A DNA stretch of 64,000 nt from Gammaproteobacteria bacterium. Lineage in GTDB: Bacteria; Pseudomonadota; Gammaproteobacteria; Steroidobacterales; GCA-2729495. The stretch covers positions 1-64,000 of the forward strand of contig CP054183.1 in the NCBI GenBank assembly GCA_015709695.1, given 5' to 3'. The stretch's first letter is position 1, and each line of letters begins with the position of its first letter. The notes under the pieces were generated by a model. The model searched no databases. It had not been told where the DNA came from and saw only the letters and a list, made by a program, of their open reading frames with translations. This document shows, piece by piece, positions 18,499 to 29,136 of the stretch. Both the position numbers and the translations under genes were made by a program.

Positions 18499-18803
18499 GT
18501 GCCGCCCATGCCAAGGAACGGCTGATGTCCGTGGTCATTGGCCCGCACCTGTCCGAGAAGGCCACCGTTGCCGGGGATCGTGACAAGCAGGTCGTCTTCC
18601 GCGTGCGGCGCGATGCCACGAAGGCGGAGATTCGCCGCGCCGTGGAAATGCTCTTCGAGGTCAAGGTCGAGGGCGTCCAGGTGGTCAACGTCATGGGGAA
18701 GGTGAAGCGGTTTGGCCGCACCCCGGGGCGCCGCCAGGACTGGAAGAAGGCTTACGTCAGCCTTGCCGAAGGCAGCGACATCAGTTTCATGGGCAACGAG
18801 TGA
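18495..18803 (+). CDS. rplW: 50S ribosomal protein L23
   Basis: L23 surrounds the tunnel exit and is the docking site for trigger factor and SRP. The 102-residue protein starts [22 protein letters not shown]; the ATG overlaps the rplD stop. The longer ORF beginning at 18363 is rejected because it runs inside rplD with no family match. The conserved core [20 protein letters not shown] is present. Confidence 0.97.
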   Translation: MSAAHAKERLMSVVIGPHLSEKATVAGDRDKQVVFRVRRDATKAEIRRAVEMLFEVKVEGVQVVNVMGKVKRFGRTPGRRQDWKKAYVSLAEGSDISFMGNE

Positions 18804-18823
18804 CGGCCGAGTAGGGAAACGCC

Positions 18824-19651
18824 ATGCCTCTGCAGCAATTCAAGCCCACCTCGCCCGGACGCCGCTTCGCAGTCCGCGTGACCACTCCGGAGCTCCACAA
18901 GGGCAAGCCTTTCGCGGGGCTCGTCGCGAAGCTGGATACCGGAACCGGCCGCAACAACCATGGCCGCATCACCACGCGCCACCGTGGCGGTGGTCACAAG
19001 CGACGCTATCGCATGATCGATTTCCTGCGCGACAAGGATGGCGTCCAGGGACGCGTCGAGCGCCTGGAGTACGATCCGAACCGCTCCGCCCACCTGGCGC
19101 TGCTGCTGTATGCCGACGGCGAGCGTCGCTACATCGTGGCTCCGAAAGGTCTGGCTGCTGGCGATGTGGTCATGTCGGGACGGGATGCCGCCATCAAGAC
19201 CGGCAACAGCCTGCCGTTGCGCAACATCCCGGTTGGCACGCTGATCCACTGCCTGGAGCTGAAGCCGGGCAAGGGCGCCCAGCTTGCCCGGGCTGCCGGC
19301 TGTGGCGTGCAGATCGTCGCCCGCGAGGGCGCCTACGCCACCATCCGCATGCGCTCCGGCGAGATGCGCAAGGTGCATGTGGAGTGCCGCGCCACCATCG
19401 GCGAGGTTGGCCATGGCGAGCACAACCTGGAGAGCCTCGGCAAGGCCGGTGCCAGCCGCTGGCGCGGTGTCCGCCCGACCGTTCGTGGCGTGGCCATGAA
19501 CCCGGTGGACCATCCGCTCGGCGGCGGCGAGGGCAAGACCTCGGGCGGCCGTCACCCGGTGTCTCCGTGGGGCCAGCCCACCAAGGGCTACAAGACCCGC
19601 AACAACAAGCGCACGAACCGGATGATCGTCCGGGATCGTCGCAAGAAGTAA
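18824..19651 (+). CDS. rplB: 50S ribosomal protein L2
   Basis: L2 is a primary rRNA-binding protein needed for peptidyl-transferase activity and subunit joining. The product has 275 residues. The N-terminal [13 protein letters not shown], central RNA-binding [20 protein letters not shown] and C-terminal [18 protein letters not shown] (with the essential histidine) are all present. A 32-base gap leads to rpsS. Confidence 0.98.
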   Translation: MPLQQFKPTSPGRRFAVRVTTPELHKGKPFAGLVAKLDTGTGRNNHGRITTRHRGGGHKRRYRMIDFLRDKDGVQGRVERLEYDPNRSAHLALLLYADGERRYIVAPKGLAAGDVVMSGRDAAIKTGNSLPLRNIPVGTLIHCLELKPGKGAQLARAAGCGVQIVAREGAYATIRMRSGEMRKVHVECRATIGEVGHGEHNLESLGKAGASRWRGVRPTVRGVAMNPVDHPLGGGEGKTSGGRHPVSPWGQPTKGYKTRNNKRTNRMIVRDRRKK

Positions 19652-19683
19652 ACGTTCAGCAGCGCCGCTTGGAGGCCTGACAG

Positions 19684-19977
19684 GTGCCACGTTCCGTAAA
19701 AAAGGGTCCCTTCGTGGACGCTCACCTCGCTGCCAAGGTCCGGCAGGCGGTGCAGACCAACAGCCGTCGCCCGATCAAGACCTGGTCGCGGCGTTCGATG
19801 ATCCTGCCGGAAATGATCGGTCTCACGCTCGCCGTGCACAACGGGCGCGACCACGTGCCCGTGCTGGTGACCGAGAACATGGTCGGCCACAAGCTGGGCG
19901 AATTCGCCGCGACGCGGACCTTCAAGGGCCACTCCGGCGACCGCAAGGCCAAGCCCGCCGAGGCTGCCGGAGGCTAG
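19684..19977 (+). CDS. rpsS: 30S ribosomal protein S19
   Basis: S19 forms a head complex with S13 near the A site. The product has 97 residues. The start is a GTG giving [15 protein letters not shown], the family N terminus; GGAGG lies about 8 bases upstream. The conserved [19 protein letters not shown] is near the C terminus. Confidence 0.97.
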   Translation: MPRSVKKGPFVDAHLAAKVRQAVQTNSRRPIKTWSRRSMILPEMIGLTLAVHNGRDHVPVLVTENMVGHKLGEFAATRTFKGHSGDRKAKPAEAAGG

Positions 19978-19982
19978 TCGTC

Positions 19983-20315
19983 ATGCAGGTAACCTCAACA
20001 TTGCGCAATGCACGCATCTCGCCGCAGAAGTGCCGGCTGGTGGCCGACGCCGTCCGCGGCGCCCCGGTTGGCAAGGCGCTGCAGACGCTGGAATTCATGC
20101 CGAAGAAGGGCGCCCGCATGGTGAAGAAGGTGTTGGAGGCCGCTGTCGCCAATGCCGAGCACAACCACGGCGCAGACATCGACGAATTGAAGGTTGCCTG
20201 CATCATGGTAGACGAGGCTCCCACGCTGAAGCGGTTTCACGCACGCGCCAAGGGCCGTGGCAATCGCATCACCAAGCGCAACAGCCACATCACCGTCCAG
20301 GTCGCCGACAAGTAA
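19983..20315 (+). CDS. rplV: 50S ribosomal protein L22
   Basis: L22 has a beta-hairpin reaching into the exit tunnel, where macrolides bind. The 110-residue protein begins [22 protein letters not shown] and ends with the hairpin and strand [20 protein letters not shown]. It lies 5 bases after rpsS. Confidence 0.97.
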   Translation: MQVTSTLRNARISPQKCRLVADAVRGAPVGKALQTLEFMPKKGARMVKKVLEAAVANAEHNHGADIDELKVACIMVDEAPTLKRFHARAKGRGNRITKRNSHITVQVADK

Positions 20316-20327
20316 GGAATTCTTGTA

Positions 20328-21020
20328 ATGGGTCACAAAGTCAACCCGATCGGAATCCGCCTGGGCATCACCCGTGACTGGGCATCGAAGTGGTATGCCG
20401 ATTCGCGGATCTTCCCGGCGTACCTGGATGCCGACTTCCGCATCCGCAAGTATCTGCGCCAGCGCCTGACCGAGGCCTCGGTGAGCCTGATCCAGATCGA
20501 GCGCCCGGCCCGCAAGGCCCACATCACCATCCATACCGCACGGCCGGGCGTGGTGATCGGCAAGAAGGGCGAGGATATCGAGAGCCTGCGAGTAGGCGTG
20601 GCGCGCATGCTGCGCATGCCCACCACAGACGTGCGCCTCAACATCGCCGAGATCCGCAAGCCCGAGCTCGACGCCTTCCTCGTCGCCGAGGGCATTGCGC
20701 AGCAGCTCGAGCGCCGGGTCATGTTCCGCCGTGCCATGAAGCGCGCGGTCACCAATACCATGCGCCTGGGCGCCCTGGGCGTGAAGATCCGCGTGTCGGG
20801 CCGCCTGAATGGCTCGGAGATCGCCCGCTCGGAGTGGTACCGGGAGGGGCGTGTTCCCCTGCATACCTTCCGTGCTGACATCGACTACGGCCTTGCCGAG
20901 GCCCGTACCACCTACGGGGTCATCGGTGTCAAGGTCTGGATTTTCCGCGGTGAGGTCTTCGACAAGGCCGAGACCGTCGCCGCCGCCGAGCCTGCCGCCG
21001 AGCAGGCTGCGGCCAACTAG
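20328..21020 (+). CDS. rpsC: 30S ribosomal protein S3
   Basis: S3 lines the mRNA entry channel and has helicase activity with S4. The product has 230 residues: an N-terminal [18 protein letters not shown], a KH domain with [14 protein letters not shown], and the C-terminal S3 domain with [19 protein letters not shown]. The tail is alanine- and glutamate-rich. Confidence 0.98.
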   Translation: MGHKVNPIGIRLGITRDWASKWYADSRIFPAYLDADFRIRKYLRQRLTEASVSLIQIERPARKAHITIHTARPGVVIGKKGEDIESLRVGVARMLRMPTTDVRLNIAEIRKPELDAFLVAEGIAQQLERRVMFRRAMKRAVTNTMRLGALGVKIRVSGRLNGSEIARSEWYREGRVPLHTFRADIDYGLAEARTTYGVIGVKVWIFRGEVFDKAETVAAAEPAAEQAAAN

Positions 21021-21034
21021 CGGATCAGCACGCC

Positions 21035-21448
21035 ATGATGCAGCCCAAGCGCACCAAGTTCCGCAAGCAGTTCAAGGGACGCAACCGCGGTCTTGCCCAC
21101 CGTGGCAGCAGCGTCGCCTTCGGCGACTTTGGCCTGAAGGTCACGGAGCGTGGCCTGCTGACGGCCCGCCAGATCGAGGCCGCGCGGCGCGCCATGACGC
21201 GCTTCATCAAGCGTGGTGGCAAGGTCTGGATCCGGGTGTTCCCCGACAAGCCGATCACCCAGAAGCCGCTCGAAGTCCGGCAGGGCAAGGGCAAGGGCAA
21301 CGTGGAGTACTGGGCTGCCCGGGTGCAGCCCGGGAAGATCCTTTACGAGATGGACGGTGTCACCGAGGAGATCGCCCGGGAGGCATTCAAGCTGGCTGCG
21401 GCCAAGCTGCCCCTGGCGACGGTTGTCGTGACCCGGCAGGTGATCTGA
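21035..21448 (+). CDS. rplP: 50S ribosomal protein L16
   Basis: L16 contacts the A-site tRNA elbow and is added late in assembly. The 137-residue product starts [19 protein letters not shown]; two adjacent ATG codons are possible starts and differ by one residue. The C-terminal half contains [21 protein letters not shown]. Its stop overlaps the rpmC start (ATGA). Confidence 0.97.
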   Translation: MMQPKRTKFRKQFKGRNRGLAHRGSSVAFGDFGLKVTERGLLTARQIEAARRAMTRFIKRGGKVWIRVFPDKPITQKPLEVRQGKGKGNVEYWAARVQPGKILYEMDGVTEEIAREAFKLAAAKLPLATVVVTRQVI

Positions 21449-21663
21449 TGAGCGCCAGGGAAATCCGCGAGAAGGGCAGCGCAGAACTCGTCGAGCAGCT
21501 GCTCGCTCTGCGTCGCGAGCAGTTCAACCTGAGGGTGCAGCAGGCCACTGGCCAGCAGGCCAAGGCCGACCAGGTGGCGCGGGTGCGGCGCGATATCGCC
21601 CGCGTGAAGACGGTGTTGCGTGAACGTGAGCTGGCCGGCCAGGCAGCAGGGACGAAAGCATGA
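21448..21663 (+). CDS. rpmC: 50S ribosomal protein L29
   Basis: L29 is a two-helix protein at the tunnel exit next to L23. The 71-residue product starts [18 protein letters not shown] and has the conserved [16 protein letters not shown]. Both ends overlap neighbouring genes by ATGA junctions (with rplP and rpsQ), so the three genes are translationally coupled. Confidence 0.96.
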   Translation: MSAREIREKGSAELVEQLLALRREQFNLRVQQATGQQAKADQVARVRRDIARVKTVLRERELAGQAAGTKA

Positions 21664-21932
21664 GCGAGCAGAAGGAAGCCGCAGGTGGCCGGGCCATGAC
21701 CGGCCGTGTCGTCAGCAACAAGATGCAGAAGACGGTCGCCGTGGCGATCGAGCGCATGGTGCGCCATCCCGTGTTCGGCAAGTACGTCCGCCGCACGACC
21801 AGGCTGCTGGCGCATGACGAGGCCGGCGCCTGCCGCGAGGGGGACCTGGTGTCCATCGTCGAGTGTCGACCCATCTCGCGGCACAAGTCGTGGCGGGTGG
21901 CGGAGATCCTGCAGCGCGCCGAGTCCGAGTGA
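21660..21932 (+). CDS. rpsQ: 30S ribosomal protein S17
   Basis: S17 is an OB-fold primary binder of 16S rRNA. The product has 90 residues, with a short extra N-terminal stretch before [20 protein letters not shown], which is the usual family start; an internal ATG there is an alternative start. The overlap with rpmC supports the longer form. Confidence 0.95.
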   Translation: MSEQKEAAGGRAMTGRVVSNKMQKTVAVAIERMVRHPVFGKYVRRTTRLLAHDEAGACREGDLVSIVECRPISRHKSWRVAEILQRAESE

Positions 21933-21981
21933 CGGGCACGGTCTGGGCCAGTAGAACCAAACGGATTGCCGGGAAACGACC

Positions 21982-22350
21982 ATGATTCAGATGCGGACAA
22001 TGCTCAACGCCGCCGACAACAGCGGCGCACGGCGCCTGATGTGCATCAAGGTGCTGGGCGGGTCCAAGCGCCGTTATGCGGGCGTCGGTGACATCATCAA
22101 GGTCAGCATCAAGGACGCCATCCCCAAGGGGCGCGTCAAGAAGGGTGAGGTCTACAGCGCTGTCGTGGTGCGGACGACCAAGGGCGTGCGGCGGCCGGAT
22201 GGCTCGCTGATCCGCTTCGACGACAACGCGGCGGTGCTGTTGACCAGCAAGCTGGAGCCCGTCGGCACACGCATCTTCGGGCCCGTGACCCGCGAGCTGC
22301 GCACAGAGAATTTCATGAAGATCATCTCCCTCGCGCCGGAAGTGCTGTAG
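21982..22350 (+). CDS. rplN: 50S ribosomal protein L14
   Basis: L14 forms an intersubunit bridge and is the binding site of RsfS, whose gene is also in this window. The product has 122 residues and starts [19 protein letters not shown], with [16 protein letters not shown] in the middle. It begins 49 bases after rpsQ, the first gene of the classic spc operon. I see no strong promoter in the gap. Confidence 0.98.
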   Translation: MIQMRTMLNAADNSGARRLMCIKVLGGSKRRYAGVGDIIKVSIKDAIPKGRVKKGEVYSAVVVRTTKGVRRPDGSLIRFDDNAAVLLTSKLEPVGTRIFGPVTRELRTENFMKIISLAPEVL

Positions 22351-22372
22351 GGGCGGGGCAGGCAGGACGGAC

Positions 22373-22687
22373 ATGAAGAACATCAGGAAGGGCGACGAGG
22401 TCATCGTGATTTCCGGCAAGGACAAGGGCCGCCGCGGCACCGTCCTGCGCGTGGAAGGCGACCGTGTTGCCGTCGAGAACGTCAACGTCGTGAAGAAGCA
22501 CCAGAAGCCGAATCCGGCGAAGAATGTGCCCGGTGGCATCGTCGAGCGGGAGGCGCCGTTGCACCTCTCCAACGTCATGCTCTTCAACCCGGTCACCAAG
22601 AAGGGCGACCGCGTCGGTGTGAAGGCCCTGGAGAACGGCCGCCGCGTGCGGGTATTCCGGTCGAACAACGAGGTCGTGGACATCTAG
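22373..22687 (+). CDS. rplX: 50S ribosomal protein L24
   Basis: L24 is an assembly initiator at the 23S 5' end. The 104-residue protein has a KOW motif near the N terminus ([19 protein letters not shown]) and the conserved [17 protein letters not shown] segment. It is spaced by 22 bases from both neighbours. Confidence 0.97.
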   Translation: MKNIRKGDEVIVISGKDKGRRGTVLRVEGDRVAVENVNVVKKHQKPNPAKNVPGGIVEREAPLHLSNVMLFNPVTKKGDRVGVKALENGRRVRVFRSNNEVVDI

Positions 22688-22709
22688 TCCGCGGAGCAGA
22701 GCGCAAGTC

Positions 22710-23249
22710 ATGGCCAGGTTGCAGCAGTATTACCAGCAGGAAGTGATCGGCAAGCTCCAGCAGCAGCTCGGGCTGACGAATGCGCAGGAAGTGCCGCGCA
22801 TCACCAAGATCACCCTCAACATGGGCGTGGGCGAGGCCATCAACGACAAGAAGATCGTCGACAAGGCCATGCAGGACCTGATGATGATCTCCGGCCAGAA
22901 GCCGGTGGCCACCAAGGCCCGCAAGTCCGTCGCCACTTTCAAGATCCGCCAGGGGCAGCTGATCGGCTGCAAGGTAACCCTGCGCCAGCGCCGCATGTAC
23001 GAGTTCCTGGATCGCCTGATCAACGTGGCGATTCCCCGCATCCGCGATTTCCGCGGGCTGAACCCGCGTTCGTTCGACGGCCAGGGAAACTACAGCCTCG
23101 GCATCCAGGAGCAGATCATCTTCCCGGAGATCGACTTCAGCCAGGTGGATGCGGTACGCGGGCTGGATGTGACCATCACGACCACGGCCATGAGCGACGC
23201 CCATGCGCGGGCGCTGCTCGAGGCATTCAATTTTCCCTTCCGCAAGTGA
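22710..23249 (+). CDS. rplE: 50S ribosomal protein L5
   Basis: L5 binds 5S rRNA and bridges to S13. The product has 179 residues, with [15 protein letters not shown] near the N terminus and [18 protein letters not shown] in the C-terminal half. In enterics the early spc mRNA near L5 carries the S8 regulatory site, which I cannot confirm here. Confidence 0.98.
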   Translation: MARLQQYYQQEVIGKLQQQLGLTNAQEVPRITKITLNMGVGEAINDKKIVDKAMQDLMMISGQKPVATKARKSVATFKIRQGQLIGCKVTLRQRRMYEFLDRLINVAIPRIRDFRGLNPRSFDGQGNYSLGIQEQIIFPEIDFSQVDAVRGLDVTITTTAMSDAHARALLEAFNFPFRK

Positions 23250-23280
23250 CCCCCTAGTACGGCAAGGCGAGCGGCTACAA

Positions 23281-23586
23281 ATGGCAAAGAAATCCATGGT
23301 TCTGCGTGAGGAGCATCGGCTCCGCACGGTGAAGCGCTACGCGAAGAAGCGCACCGAGCTCAAGGCCATCATCCAGAGCCCGGCGAGCAGCGACGAGGAG
23401 CGCCAGGACGCATTGGCCCGGCTGCAGGCGCTGCCGCGTGATGCCAACCCGATCCGCCTGCGCAATCGCTGCGCTGTGACCGGCCGGCCCAAGGGTTACT
23501 TCCGCAAGTTTGGCCTCGCCCGCAACAAGCTGCGGGAGCAGGCCATGGCCGGCAACATTCCCGGCCTCACCAAGGCCAGCTGGTAA
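23281..23586 (+). CDS. rpsN: 30S ribosomal protein S14 (zinc-free long form)
   Basis: S14 is a head protein near the A site. The 101-residue protein starts [19 protein letters not shown]. It is the long form without the two CXXC zinc motifs; only one Cys is seen, in [19 protein letters not shown]. The upstream in-frame ATG at 23203 lies inside rplE and is rejected. Confidence 0.97.
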   Translation: MAKKSMVLREEHRLRTVKRYAKKRTELKAIIQSPASSDEERQDALARLQALPRDANPIRLRNRCAVTGRPKGYFRKFGLARNKLREQAMAGNIPGLTKASW

Positions 23587-23603
23587 GGGGACAGGAGCAA
23601 GCC

Positions 23604-24002
23604 ATGAGCATGACCGATCCCATTGCCGACATGCTGACTCGCATCCGCAACGGCCAGACCGCCGGGTTGCCGAGCGTCACCATGCCATCGTCGCATCGCA
23701 AGGAGGCCATCGCCGCCGTGCTGCGCGATGAAGGCTACATCGCTGGCTTCCAGGTGACCGACAAGCCGGGCAACAAGCGCGAGCTGACCGTGGAGCTCAA
23801 GTATTTCGATGGCAAGCCGGTGATCGAGCACCTGCGCCGGATCAGCCGGCCGGGGCTGCGCAACTACCGCCGCAAGGACAAGCTGCCCAGCGTGATGGGC
23901 GGTCTCGGCGTGGCGATCGTTTCGACTCCTGCGGGCGTCATGAGCGATCGCGTCGCCCGCGCCAGGGGCTTCGGCGGCGAAGTCATCTGCATCGTTTCAT
24001 AA
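23604..24002 (+). CDS. rpsH: 30S ribosomal protein S8
   Basis: S8 binds the central 16S domain and in enterics autoregulates the spc operon. The product has 132 residues, starts [18 protein letters not shown] and has a C-terminal [20 protein letters not shown] block. Confidence 0.97.
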   Translation: MSMTDPIADMLTRIRNGQTAGLPSVTMPSSHRKEAIAAVLRDEGYIAGFQVTDKPGNKRELTVELKYFDGKPVIEHLRRISRPGLRNYRRKDKLPSVMGGLGVAIVSTPAGVMSDRVARARGFGGEVICIVS

Positions 24003-24044
24003 GCCACCTGGTCGCAAACCAGAGCCGTCAAACGGATCAACGCC

Positions 24045-24578
24045 ATGTCTAGAGTCGGAAAGAACCCGGTCGAACTGCCCAAGGGAGTGGAGGTCACCGC
24101 CGCCGCCAGTTCAGTCAAGGTCAAGGGACCCAAGGGCGAGCTGACCATGGCGCTGAATCCGCAGGTGCAGGTCAACGTCGCCGACGGCAAGGCGCGGGTG
24201 GGAACCGTCTCGACGGCACCCACCGCTCGCGTGGTCTCCGGTACCACTCGGGCGCTGCTCGCCAACATGGTCACCGGCGTCACCAAGGGCTTCGAGCGCA
24301 AGCTGGAGCTGGTCGGCGTCGGCTATCGCGCCCAGGCACAGGGCAGGAAGCTGAACCTGACGCTGGGCTTCTCGCATCCGGTGGCCTATCCGGTGCCCGA
24401 GGGCATCACGGTGGAAACGCCGAGCCAGACGGAAATCGTCATCAAGGGGATTGATCGGCAGAAGGTTGGCCAGGTGGCGGCCGAGATCCGCCGTTACCGC
24501 GCCCCTGAGCCTTACAAGGGCAAGGGCGTACGCTTCGCTGGAGAGAAGGTCGTGCTCAAGGAAGCGAAGAAGAAGTAG
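24045..24578 (+). CDS. rplF: 50S ribosomal protein L6
   Basis: L6 lies near the sarcin-ricin loop. The 177-residue protein has two repeated L6 domains, starting [17 protein letters not shown], and the signature [14 protein letters not shown] near the C terminus. A 42-base gap precedes it and a 32-base gap follows. Confidence 0.97.
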   Translation: MSRVGKNPVELPKGVEVTAAASSVKVKGPKGELTMALNPQVQVNVADGKARVGTVSTAPTARVVSGTTRALLANMVTGVTKGFERKLELVGVGYRAQAQGRKLNLTLGFSHPVAYPVPEGITVETPSQTEIVIKGIDRQKVGQVAAEIRRYRAPEPYKGKGVRFAGEKVVLKEAKKK

Positions 24579-24610
24579 CGCACGCCCATCGGTACTGAAC
24601 GGAATATGTC

Positions 24611-24964
24611 ATGAGAAAGACTGAAGCCAGAATGCGCCGCGCCCGCAAGGTGCGCGCCCAGATCCGCAGCCTGGCGGTGGCACGCCTTTCCGTGCACCGG
24701 ACGCCGCGCCACATCTATGCCCAGGTGATCGGGCCGGATGGCGGCACGGTGGTGGCAGCGGCCTCCACGGTGCAGGAGCAGGTCAGGGCCGGGCTGAAGG
24801 GTACTGGCAACATCGCGGCCGCGGCTGCGGTCGGCAAGGCCATTGCCGAGAAGGCCAAGGCGGCCGGTGTGACCCGCGTGGCCTTCGACAGGTCGGGTTT
24901 CCGCTTCCATGGCCGCGTCAAGGCGCTGGCCGATGCAGCCCGCGAGGCGGGCCTCGAGTTCTAA
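24611..24964 (+). CDS. rplR: 50S ribosomal protein L18
   Basis: L18 binds 5S rRNA. The product has 117 residues, with a basic N terminus ([10 protein letters not shown]), [16 protein letters not shown] and the C-terminal [20 protein letters not shown] block typical of the family. Confidence 0.97.
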   Translation: MRKTEARMRRARKVRAQIRSLAVARLSVHRTPRHIYAQVIGPDGGTVVAAASTVQEQVRAGLKGTGNIAAAAAVGKAIAEKAKAAGVTRVAFDRSGFRFHGRVKALADAAREAGLEF

Positions 24965-24978
24965 CAGGGTGATGCAGC

Positions 24979-25491
24979 ATGGCAAGATTTGATCAGGGGC
25001 CGTCCACTTCTCCCGATGACTTCATGGAGAAGCTGGTGGCGGTGAATCGGGTCGCCAAGGTCGTCAAGGGCGGCCGCCAGTTCGGTTTCACCGCGCTGAC
25101 GGTGGTCGGCGATGGCAAGGGCCAGGTCGCATTCGGCTATGGCAAGGCGCGCGAAGTACCCAACGCCATCCAGAAGGCCATGCAGGCGGCCCGCAAGAAC
25201 ATGCGGCGCGTGGATCTGCACAAGGACACGCTGCATAGCGCGCTCACGGGCTCCCATGGAGCGACCCGCGTCTACATGCAGCCTGCCTTCGAGGGTACCG
25301 GCATCATCGCCGGTGGTGCCATGCGCGCGGTACTGGAATGTGCCGGCGTGCGCAACGTCCTGGCAAAGATCTACGGCTCGCGCAACCCGATCAATGTGGT
25401 GCGGGCTACCATCAATGCGCTGCAGGACTCGCGCTCGCCCGAGATGATCGCCGCCAAGCGCGGCAAGTCCCTCAGCGAAATCCGGGGTTGA
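24979..25491 (+). CDS. rpsE: 30S ribosomal protein S5
   Basis: S5 contributes to decoding accuracy and the mRNA entry channel. The 170-residue protein has an N-terminal double-stranded RNA-binding domain ([20 protein letters not shown]) and a C-terminal domain with [11 protein letters not shown]-like and [13 protein letters not shown] segments. It lies 4 bases before rpmD. Confidence 0.97.
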   Translation: MARFDQGPSTSPDDFMEKLVAVNRVAKVVKGGRQFGFTALTVVGDGKGQVAFGYGKAREVPNAIQKAMQAARKNMRRVDLHKDTLHSALTGSHGATRVYMQPAFEGTGIIAGGAMRAVLECAGVRNVLAKIYGSRNPINVVRATINALQDSRSPEMIAAKRGKSLSEIRG

Positions 25492-25495
25492 AACC

Positions 25496-25684
25496 ATGGC
25501 TGCCGCCAAGAAGCTCAAGGTCACGCTGGTGAAGAGCCCGTTCGGCCGCATCGCCGCGCACCGGGCCTGCGTCACCGGCCTGGGGCTGCGCACGATCCGC
25601 CAGTCCGTGGTGGTGGCTGATACGCCGGAGAACCGGGGCATGATCGGCAGGGTGTCGTATCTCCTGCGGGTCGAGGAGGCCTGA
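25496..25684 (+). CDS. rpmD: 50S ribosomal protein L30
   Basis: This is a small 62-residue protein absent from some bacterial lineages. It contains [20 protein letters not shown] and the conserved [20 protein letters not shown]. The stop codon overlaps the rplO start by one base (TGATG). Confidence 0.96.
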   Translation: MAAAKKLKVTLVKSPFGRIAAHRACVTGLGLRTIRQSVVVADTPENRGMIGRVSYLLRVEEA

Positions 25685-26112
25685 TGCGTCTGAATGACAT
25701 GAAGCCGGGCAGCCGCAAGGCGCCCAAGCGCCTGGGCCGCGGCAGTTCCGCCGGCCAGGGCAAGACCTGCGGCCGCGGTCACAAGGGCCAGCGTGCGCGG
25801 GCGGGCGGCTACCACAAGGTCGGCTTCGAGGGCGGCCAGATGCCGCTGCAGCGCAGGCTGCCGAAGATCGGCTTCATCTCGGCCAAGGCGGCCGAGACCG
25901 CCGAGGTGCGCCTGCACGAGCTGGCGATTCCGGCCGATGATGTGATCGACCTCGATGCGCTGAAGCGTGCCGGAATCGTGCACCAGCAAGCGCTGCGTGC
26001 AAAGGTCGTGCTTTCAGGGACCCTGGCGAAGCCCGTGCGCGTGCGCGGCCTCGGCCTGACGGCCGGTGCCCGCAAGGCGATCGAGGCCGCCGGCGGCTCC
26101 ATCCAGGAATGA
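25684..26112 (+). CDS. rplO: 50S ribosomal protein L15
   Basis: L15 is a late assembly protein with a long glycine- and arginine-rich N-terminal extension. The product has 142 residues, beginning [20 protein letters not shown], with [17 protein letters not shown] in the middle. It is coupled to rpmD by a one-base overlap and followed by secY after 53 bases. Confidence 0.97.
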   Translation: MRLNDMKPGSRKAPKRLGRGSSAGQGKTCGRGHKGQRARAGGYHKVGFEGGQMPLQRRLPKIGFISAKAAETAEVRLHELAIPADDVIDLDALKRAGIVHQQALRAKVVLSGTLAKPVRVRGLGLTAGARKAIEAAGGSIQE

Positions 26113-26165
26113 ATTGAGGGCGGCCCGGTCCAAGGGCTGCACCAAGGGCAAGGCGAGGCAAAGTC

Positions 26166-27509
26166 GTGGCAAAAGGCGGTCTGGTCAATCCGGCTGCAGC
26201 GCTATCGGAAGCGACGCGCTTTGCCGAGCTGCGGCAGCGCCTGCTGTTTCTGGCCGGAGCGCTGGTCGTCTATCGAATCGGCACCTTCATCCCCGTGCCC
26301 GGGATCGATCCGCAGGCGATGGCCCGGTTCTTCCAGCAGCAGGCCGGCACCATCCTCTCGATGTTCAACATGTTCTCCGGCGGTGCGCTGGAGCGGATGA
26401 GCATGTTTGCGCTCGGCGTGATGCCTTACATCTCCGCGTCCATCATCCTGCAGATGGCGAGCGCGGTGGTGCCGTCGCTGAACCTGGTCAAGAAGGAAGG
26501 CGAGGCGGGGCGGCGCAAGATCATGCAGTGGACGCGCTACGGCACCGTGGTGCTGGCGCTCGTGCAGTCGGTGGGTGCTGCCGTGGCGCTGCAGAACCAG
26601 GGCCTGGCCATCAGCCCCGGCTTCAACTTCATCTTCACGGCGACCGTCACCCTGGTGACCGGCACCATGTTCCTCATGTGGCTCGGTGAGCAGATCACGG
26701 AGCGCGGCGTGGGCAATGGCATCACCATGATCATCCTGGCGAGCATCGTCGCCGGCGTGCCGTCCGCCATCGGCAGCACCCTGGAACTCGTCAACACCGG
26801 CGAGCTGTCCGTCCTGCTGGTGCTGGTGCTGATCGCGCTGGTGCTGGCGGTCACCGCGGCGGTCGTCTTCATGGAGCGCGGCCAGCGCCGCATTCCGGTG
26901 CACTACGCCAAGCGGCAGCAGGGCCGCCGCATGTACGCCGCGCAGGCGACCCATCTGCCGTTCAAGATCAACATGTCCGGCGTCATTCCGCCGATTTTCG
27001 CCTCCAGCATCATCCTCTTCCCGGCCACGATCGCCAGCTGGTTCGGTACCAGCCAGAACATGGGCTGGCTGCAGATCATCGCCGCGGAGCTGTCGCCCGG
27101 ACAGCTGATGTACGACCTGCTGTACGGCATCCTGATCCTGTTCTTCTGCTTCTTCTACACGGCGCTGGTGTTCGATTCGCGCGAGACCGCCGACAACCTC
27201 AAGCGCTCCGGTGCCTTCCTGCCAGGCATCCGGCCCGGCCAGCAGACCGCCGAGTACATCGACAAGGTGCTGACGCGCCTCACCTTCTGGGGTGCGCTGT
27301 ACATCGCCGCCGTCTGCCTGCTGCCCCAGTTCATGATCACCTACTGGAAGGTACCGTTCTATTTCGGTGGTACCTCGCTGCTCATCATCGTCGTGGCAAC
27401 CATGGATTTCATGGCGCAATTGCAGGCCCACATGATGTCGCACCAGTACAAGGGCCTTCTGGAGAAGGCCAATCTGCGCGGTTACGGCCGCGCCGGGCAG
27501 GTCCGCTGA
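26166..27509 (+). CDS. secY: Preprotein translocase subunit SecY
   Basis: SecY is the ten-helix channel of the Sec translocon. The product has 447 residues. The start is a GTG giving [26 protein letters not shown]. Family landmarks include [13 protein letters not shown] after the first helix, the segment [20 protein letters not shown] in a cytoplasmic loop, and GRAGQVR at the C terminus. Its partner SecE is encoded at 253-630. Confidence 0.98.
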   Translation: MAKGGLVNPAAALSEATRFAELRQRLLFLAGALVVYRIGTFIPVPGIDPQAMARFFQQQAGTILSMFNMFSGGALERMSMFALGVMPYISASIILQMASAVVPSLNLVKKEGEAGRRKIMQWTRYGTVVLALVQSVGAAVALQNQGLAISPGFNFIFTATVTLVTGTMFLMWLGEQITERGVGNGITMIILASIVAGVPSAIGSTLELVNTGELSVLLVLVLIALVLAVTAAVVFMERGQRRIPVHYAKRQQGRRMYAAQATHLPFKINMSGVIPPIFASSIILFPATIASWFGTSQNMGWLQIIAAELSPGQLMYDLLYGILILFFCFFYTALVFDSRETADNLKRSGAFLPGIRPGQQTAEYIDKVLTRLTFWGALYIAAVCLLPQFMITYWKVPFYFGGTSLLIIVVATMDFMAQLQAHMMSHQYKGLLEKANLRGYGRAGQVR

Positions 27510-27546
27510 GGCGGCCTGTCACCATGGAGAGAAGCAGGAGTTCGAC

Positions 27547-27660
27547 ATGAAAGTTCGGCCGTCAATCAAGCGGATCTGCAGGAACTGCAAGGTGATCCGG
27601 CGCAACGGCAGGGTCCGGGTCATCTGCTCGGATCCGCGGCACAAGCAGCGCCAGGGCTGA
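27547..27660 (+). CDS. rpmJ: 50S ribosomal protein L36 (zinc-binding form)
   Basis: The 37-residue product reads [17 protein letters not shown] at its start, the L36 signature. Zinc ligands are C11, C14, C27 and H32, so this is the zinc-containing (C+) form. It lies between secY and rpsM, its standard position at the spc/alpha junction. GGAG lies upstream in the 37-base gap after secY. Confidence 0.97.
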   Translation: MKVRPSIKRICRNCKVIRRNGRVRVICSDPRHKQRQG

Positions 27661-27696
27661 TCCCGGCAGTTATCGGAGACAACGGAGAACCCATCG

Positions 27697-28053
27697 ATGG
27701 CGCGTATAGCGGGCATCAATATTCCGGCGAACAAGCACGTGGTCATCGCCCTGACCAGCATCTACGGCATCGGCCGCAGCCGCGCCGCCAGGCTTTGCGA
27801 GGCCACGGGCATCCCCCCGGAAGCCAAGGTCAAGGACCTCACCGAGCCGGAGGTCGAGCGTCTGCGCGTGGAAATCGGCCGATTCCCGGTGGAGGGTGAC
27901 CTGCGCCGGCAGGTGTCCATGAGCATCAAGCGCCTCATGGATCTCGGCACCTACCGCGGGCTGCGCCATCGCAAGGGCCTGCCCTTGCGTGGCCAGCGCA
28001 CCCGTACCAATGCCCGCACCCGCAAGGGGCCGCGGCGCGCCATCAAGAAGTAA
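27697..28053 (+). CDS. rpsM: 30S ribosomal protein S13
   Basis: S13 is a head protein bridging to the 50S subunit and contacting the P-site tRNA. The product has 118 residues, [20 protein letters not shown] at the N terminus, and the basic tail [21 protein letters not shown]. It opens the alpha operon. The 36-base gap upstream is too short to show an S4-type regulatory structure. Confidence 0.97.
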   Translation: MARIAGINIPANKHVVIALTSIYGIGRSRAARLCEATGIPPEAKVKDLTEPEVERLRVEIGRFPVEGDLRRQVSMSIKRLMDLGTYRGLRHRKGLPLRGQRTRTNARTRKGPRRAIKK

Positions 28054-28080
28054 AGCCTGCAGGCGGAGTCGCGACACAAC

Positions 28081-28482
28081 ATGAGCAACCAGCAGCCAGT
28101 CACGCCGCAGAAGGCGCGCAAGAAGACCAGGAAGCACGTCGTGGACGGCATCGCCCACGTGCATGCCTCCTTCAACAACACGATCGTCACCATCAGCGAT
28201 CGCCAGGGTAATGTACTGTCCTGGGCATCCGCTGGGGGCTGCGGCTTCCGCGGCTCGCGCAAGAGCACGCCCTTCGCGGCCCAGGTGGCGGCGGAGAAGG
28301 CGGGCGTTGCGGCACTGGAGCACGGTGTGAAGTCGCTGGAAGTCAGGGTGCAGGGTCCCGGCCCCGGCCGCGAGTCGGCCGTGCGTTCGCTCAACTCCGT
28401 CGGCTTCAAGATCACGAACATCGAGGACGTCACCCCGATCCCGCACAACGGCTGCCGCCCGCCCAAGAAGCGGCGCGTCTAG
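28081..28482 (+). CDS. rpsK: 30S ribosomal protein S11
   Basis: S11 is a platform protein near the Shine-Dalgarno helix. The product has 133 residues, with [18 protein letters not shown] and the C-terminal [18 protein letters not shown], both diagnostic. It is followed by rpsD after 13 bases. Confidence 0.98.
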   Translation: MSNQQPVTPQKARKKTRKHVVDGIAHVHASFNNTIVTISDRQGNVLSWASAGGCGFRGSRKSTPFAAQVAAEKAGVAALEHGVKSLEVRVQGPGPGRESAVRSLNSVGFKITNIEDVTPIPHNGCRPPKKRRV

Positions 28483-28495
28483 AAGGTAGTTACGC

Positions 28496-29119
28496 ATGGC
28501 CAGATATCTTGGACCCACCTGCAAGCTTTCCCGCCGGGAGGGCACCGACCTCTTCCTGAAGAGCGGCATCAAGCCGCTCGAGCAGAAGTGCAAGCTCGAA
28601 TCGCCCCCGGGCGCCGCCCAGGGTGCCCGCAAGGGCAGGCTGTCGGATTACGGCCTGCAGCTGCGCGAGAAGCAGAAGCTGCGGCGCATGTACGGCATCC
28701 TCGAGCGGCAGTTCCGCACCTACTACCGGAAGGCCACGCAGATGAAGGGATCCACGGGCCAGAACCTGTTGAAGATCCTCGAGGGCCGCCTCGACAACTG
28801 CGTGTATCGCATGGGATTTGCCGCGACGCGCGCCGAGGCACGCCAGCTGGTCAGCCACTGTGCGGTGCTGGTCAACAACAAGGTGGTCAACATCCCCTCC
28901 TACCAGGTCGCTGCCGGCGACACCGTGGAGATCAGGGAGAAGGCCAAGAAGCAGACCCGCATCCAGAGCGCCCTGTCCATCGCCAGCCAGGTCGGCTTCC
29001 CGGAATGGGTCAGCGTCGATGAGAAGAAGATGGTCGGCATCCTCAAGCAGGTGCCTGCCCGAGAAGACATCCTGCCCGACATCAACGAGAACCTCGTCGT
29101 CGAGCTCTATTCCAAGTAA
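28496..29119 (+). CDS. rpsD: 30S ribosomal protein S4
   Basis: S4 is a primary 16S rRNA binder and, in enterics, the alpha-operon repressor. The product has 207 residues, starts [20 protein letters not shown] and has an S4 RNA-binding domain in the C-terminal half ([20 protein letters not shown]). The N-terminal zinc motif of some bacteria is absent. Confidence 0.98.
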   Translation: MARYLGPTCKLSRREGTDLFLKSGIKPLEQKCKLESPPGAAQGARKGRLSDYGLQLREKQKLRRMYGILERQFRTYYRKATQMKGSTGQNLLKILEGRLDNCVYRMGFAATRAEARQLVSHCAVLVNNKVVNIPSYQVAAGDTVEIREKAKKQTRIQSALSIASQVGFPEWVSVDEKKMVGILKQVPAREDILPDINENLVVELYSK

Positions 29120-29136
29120 GCGGGAGGCATCTGTTC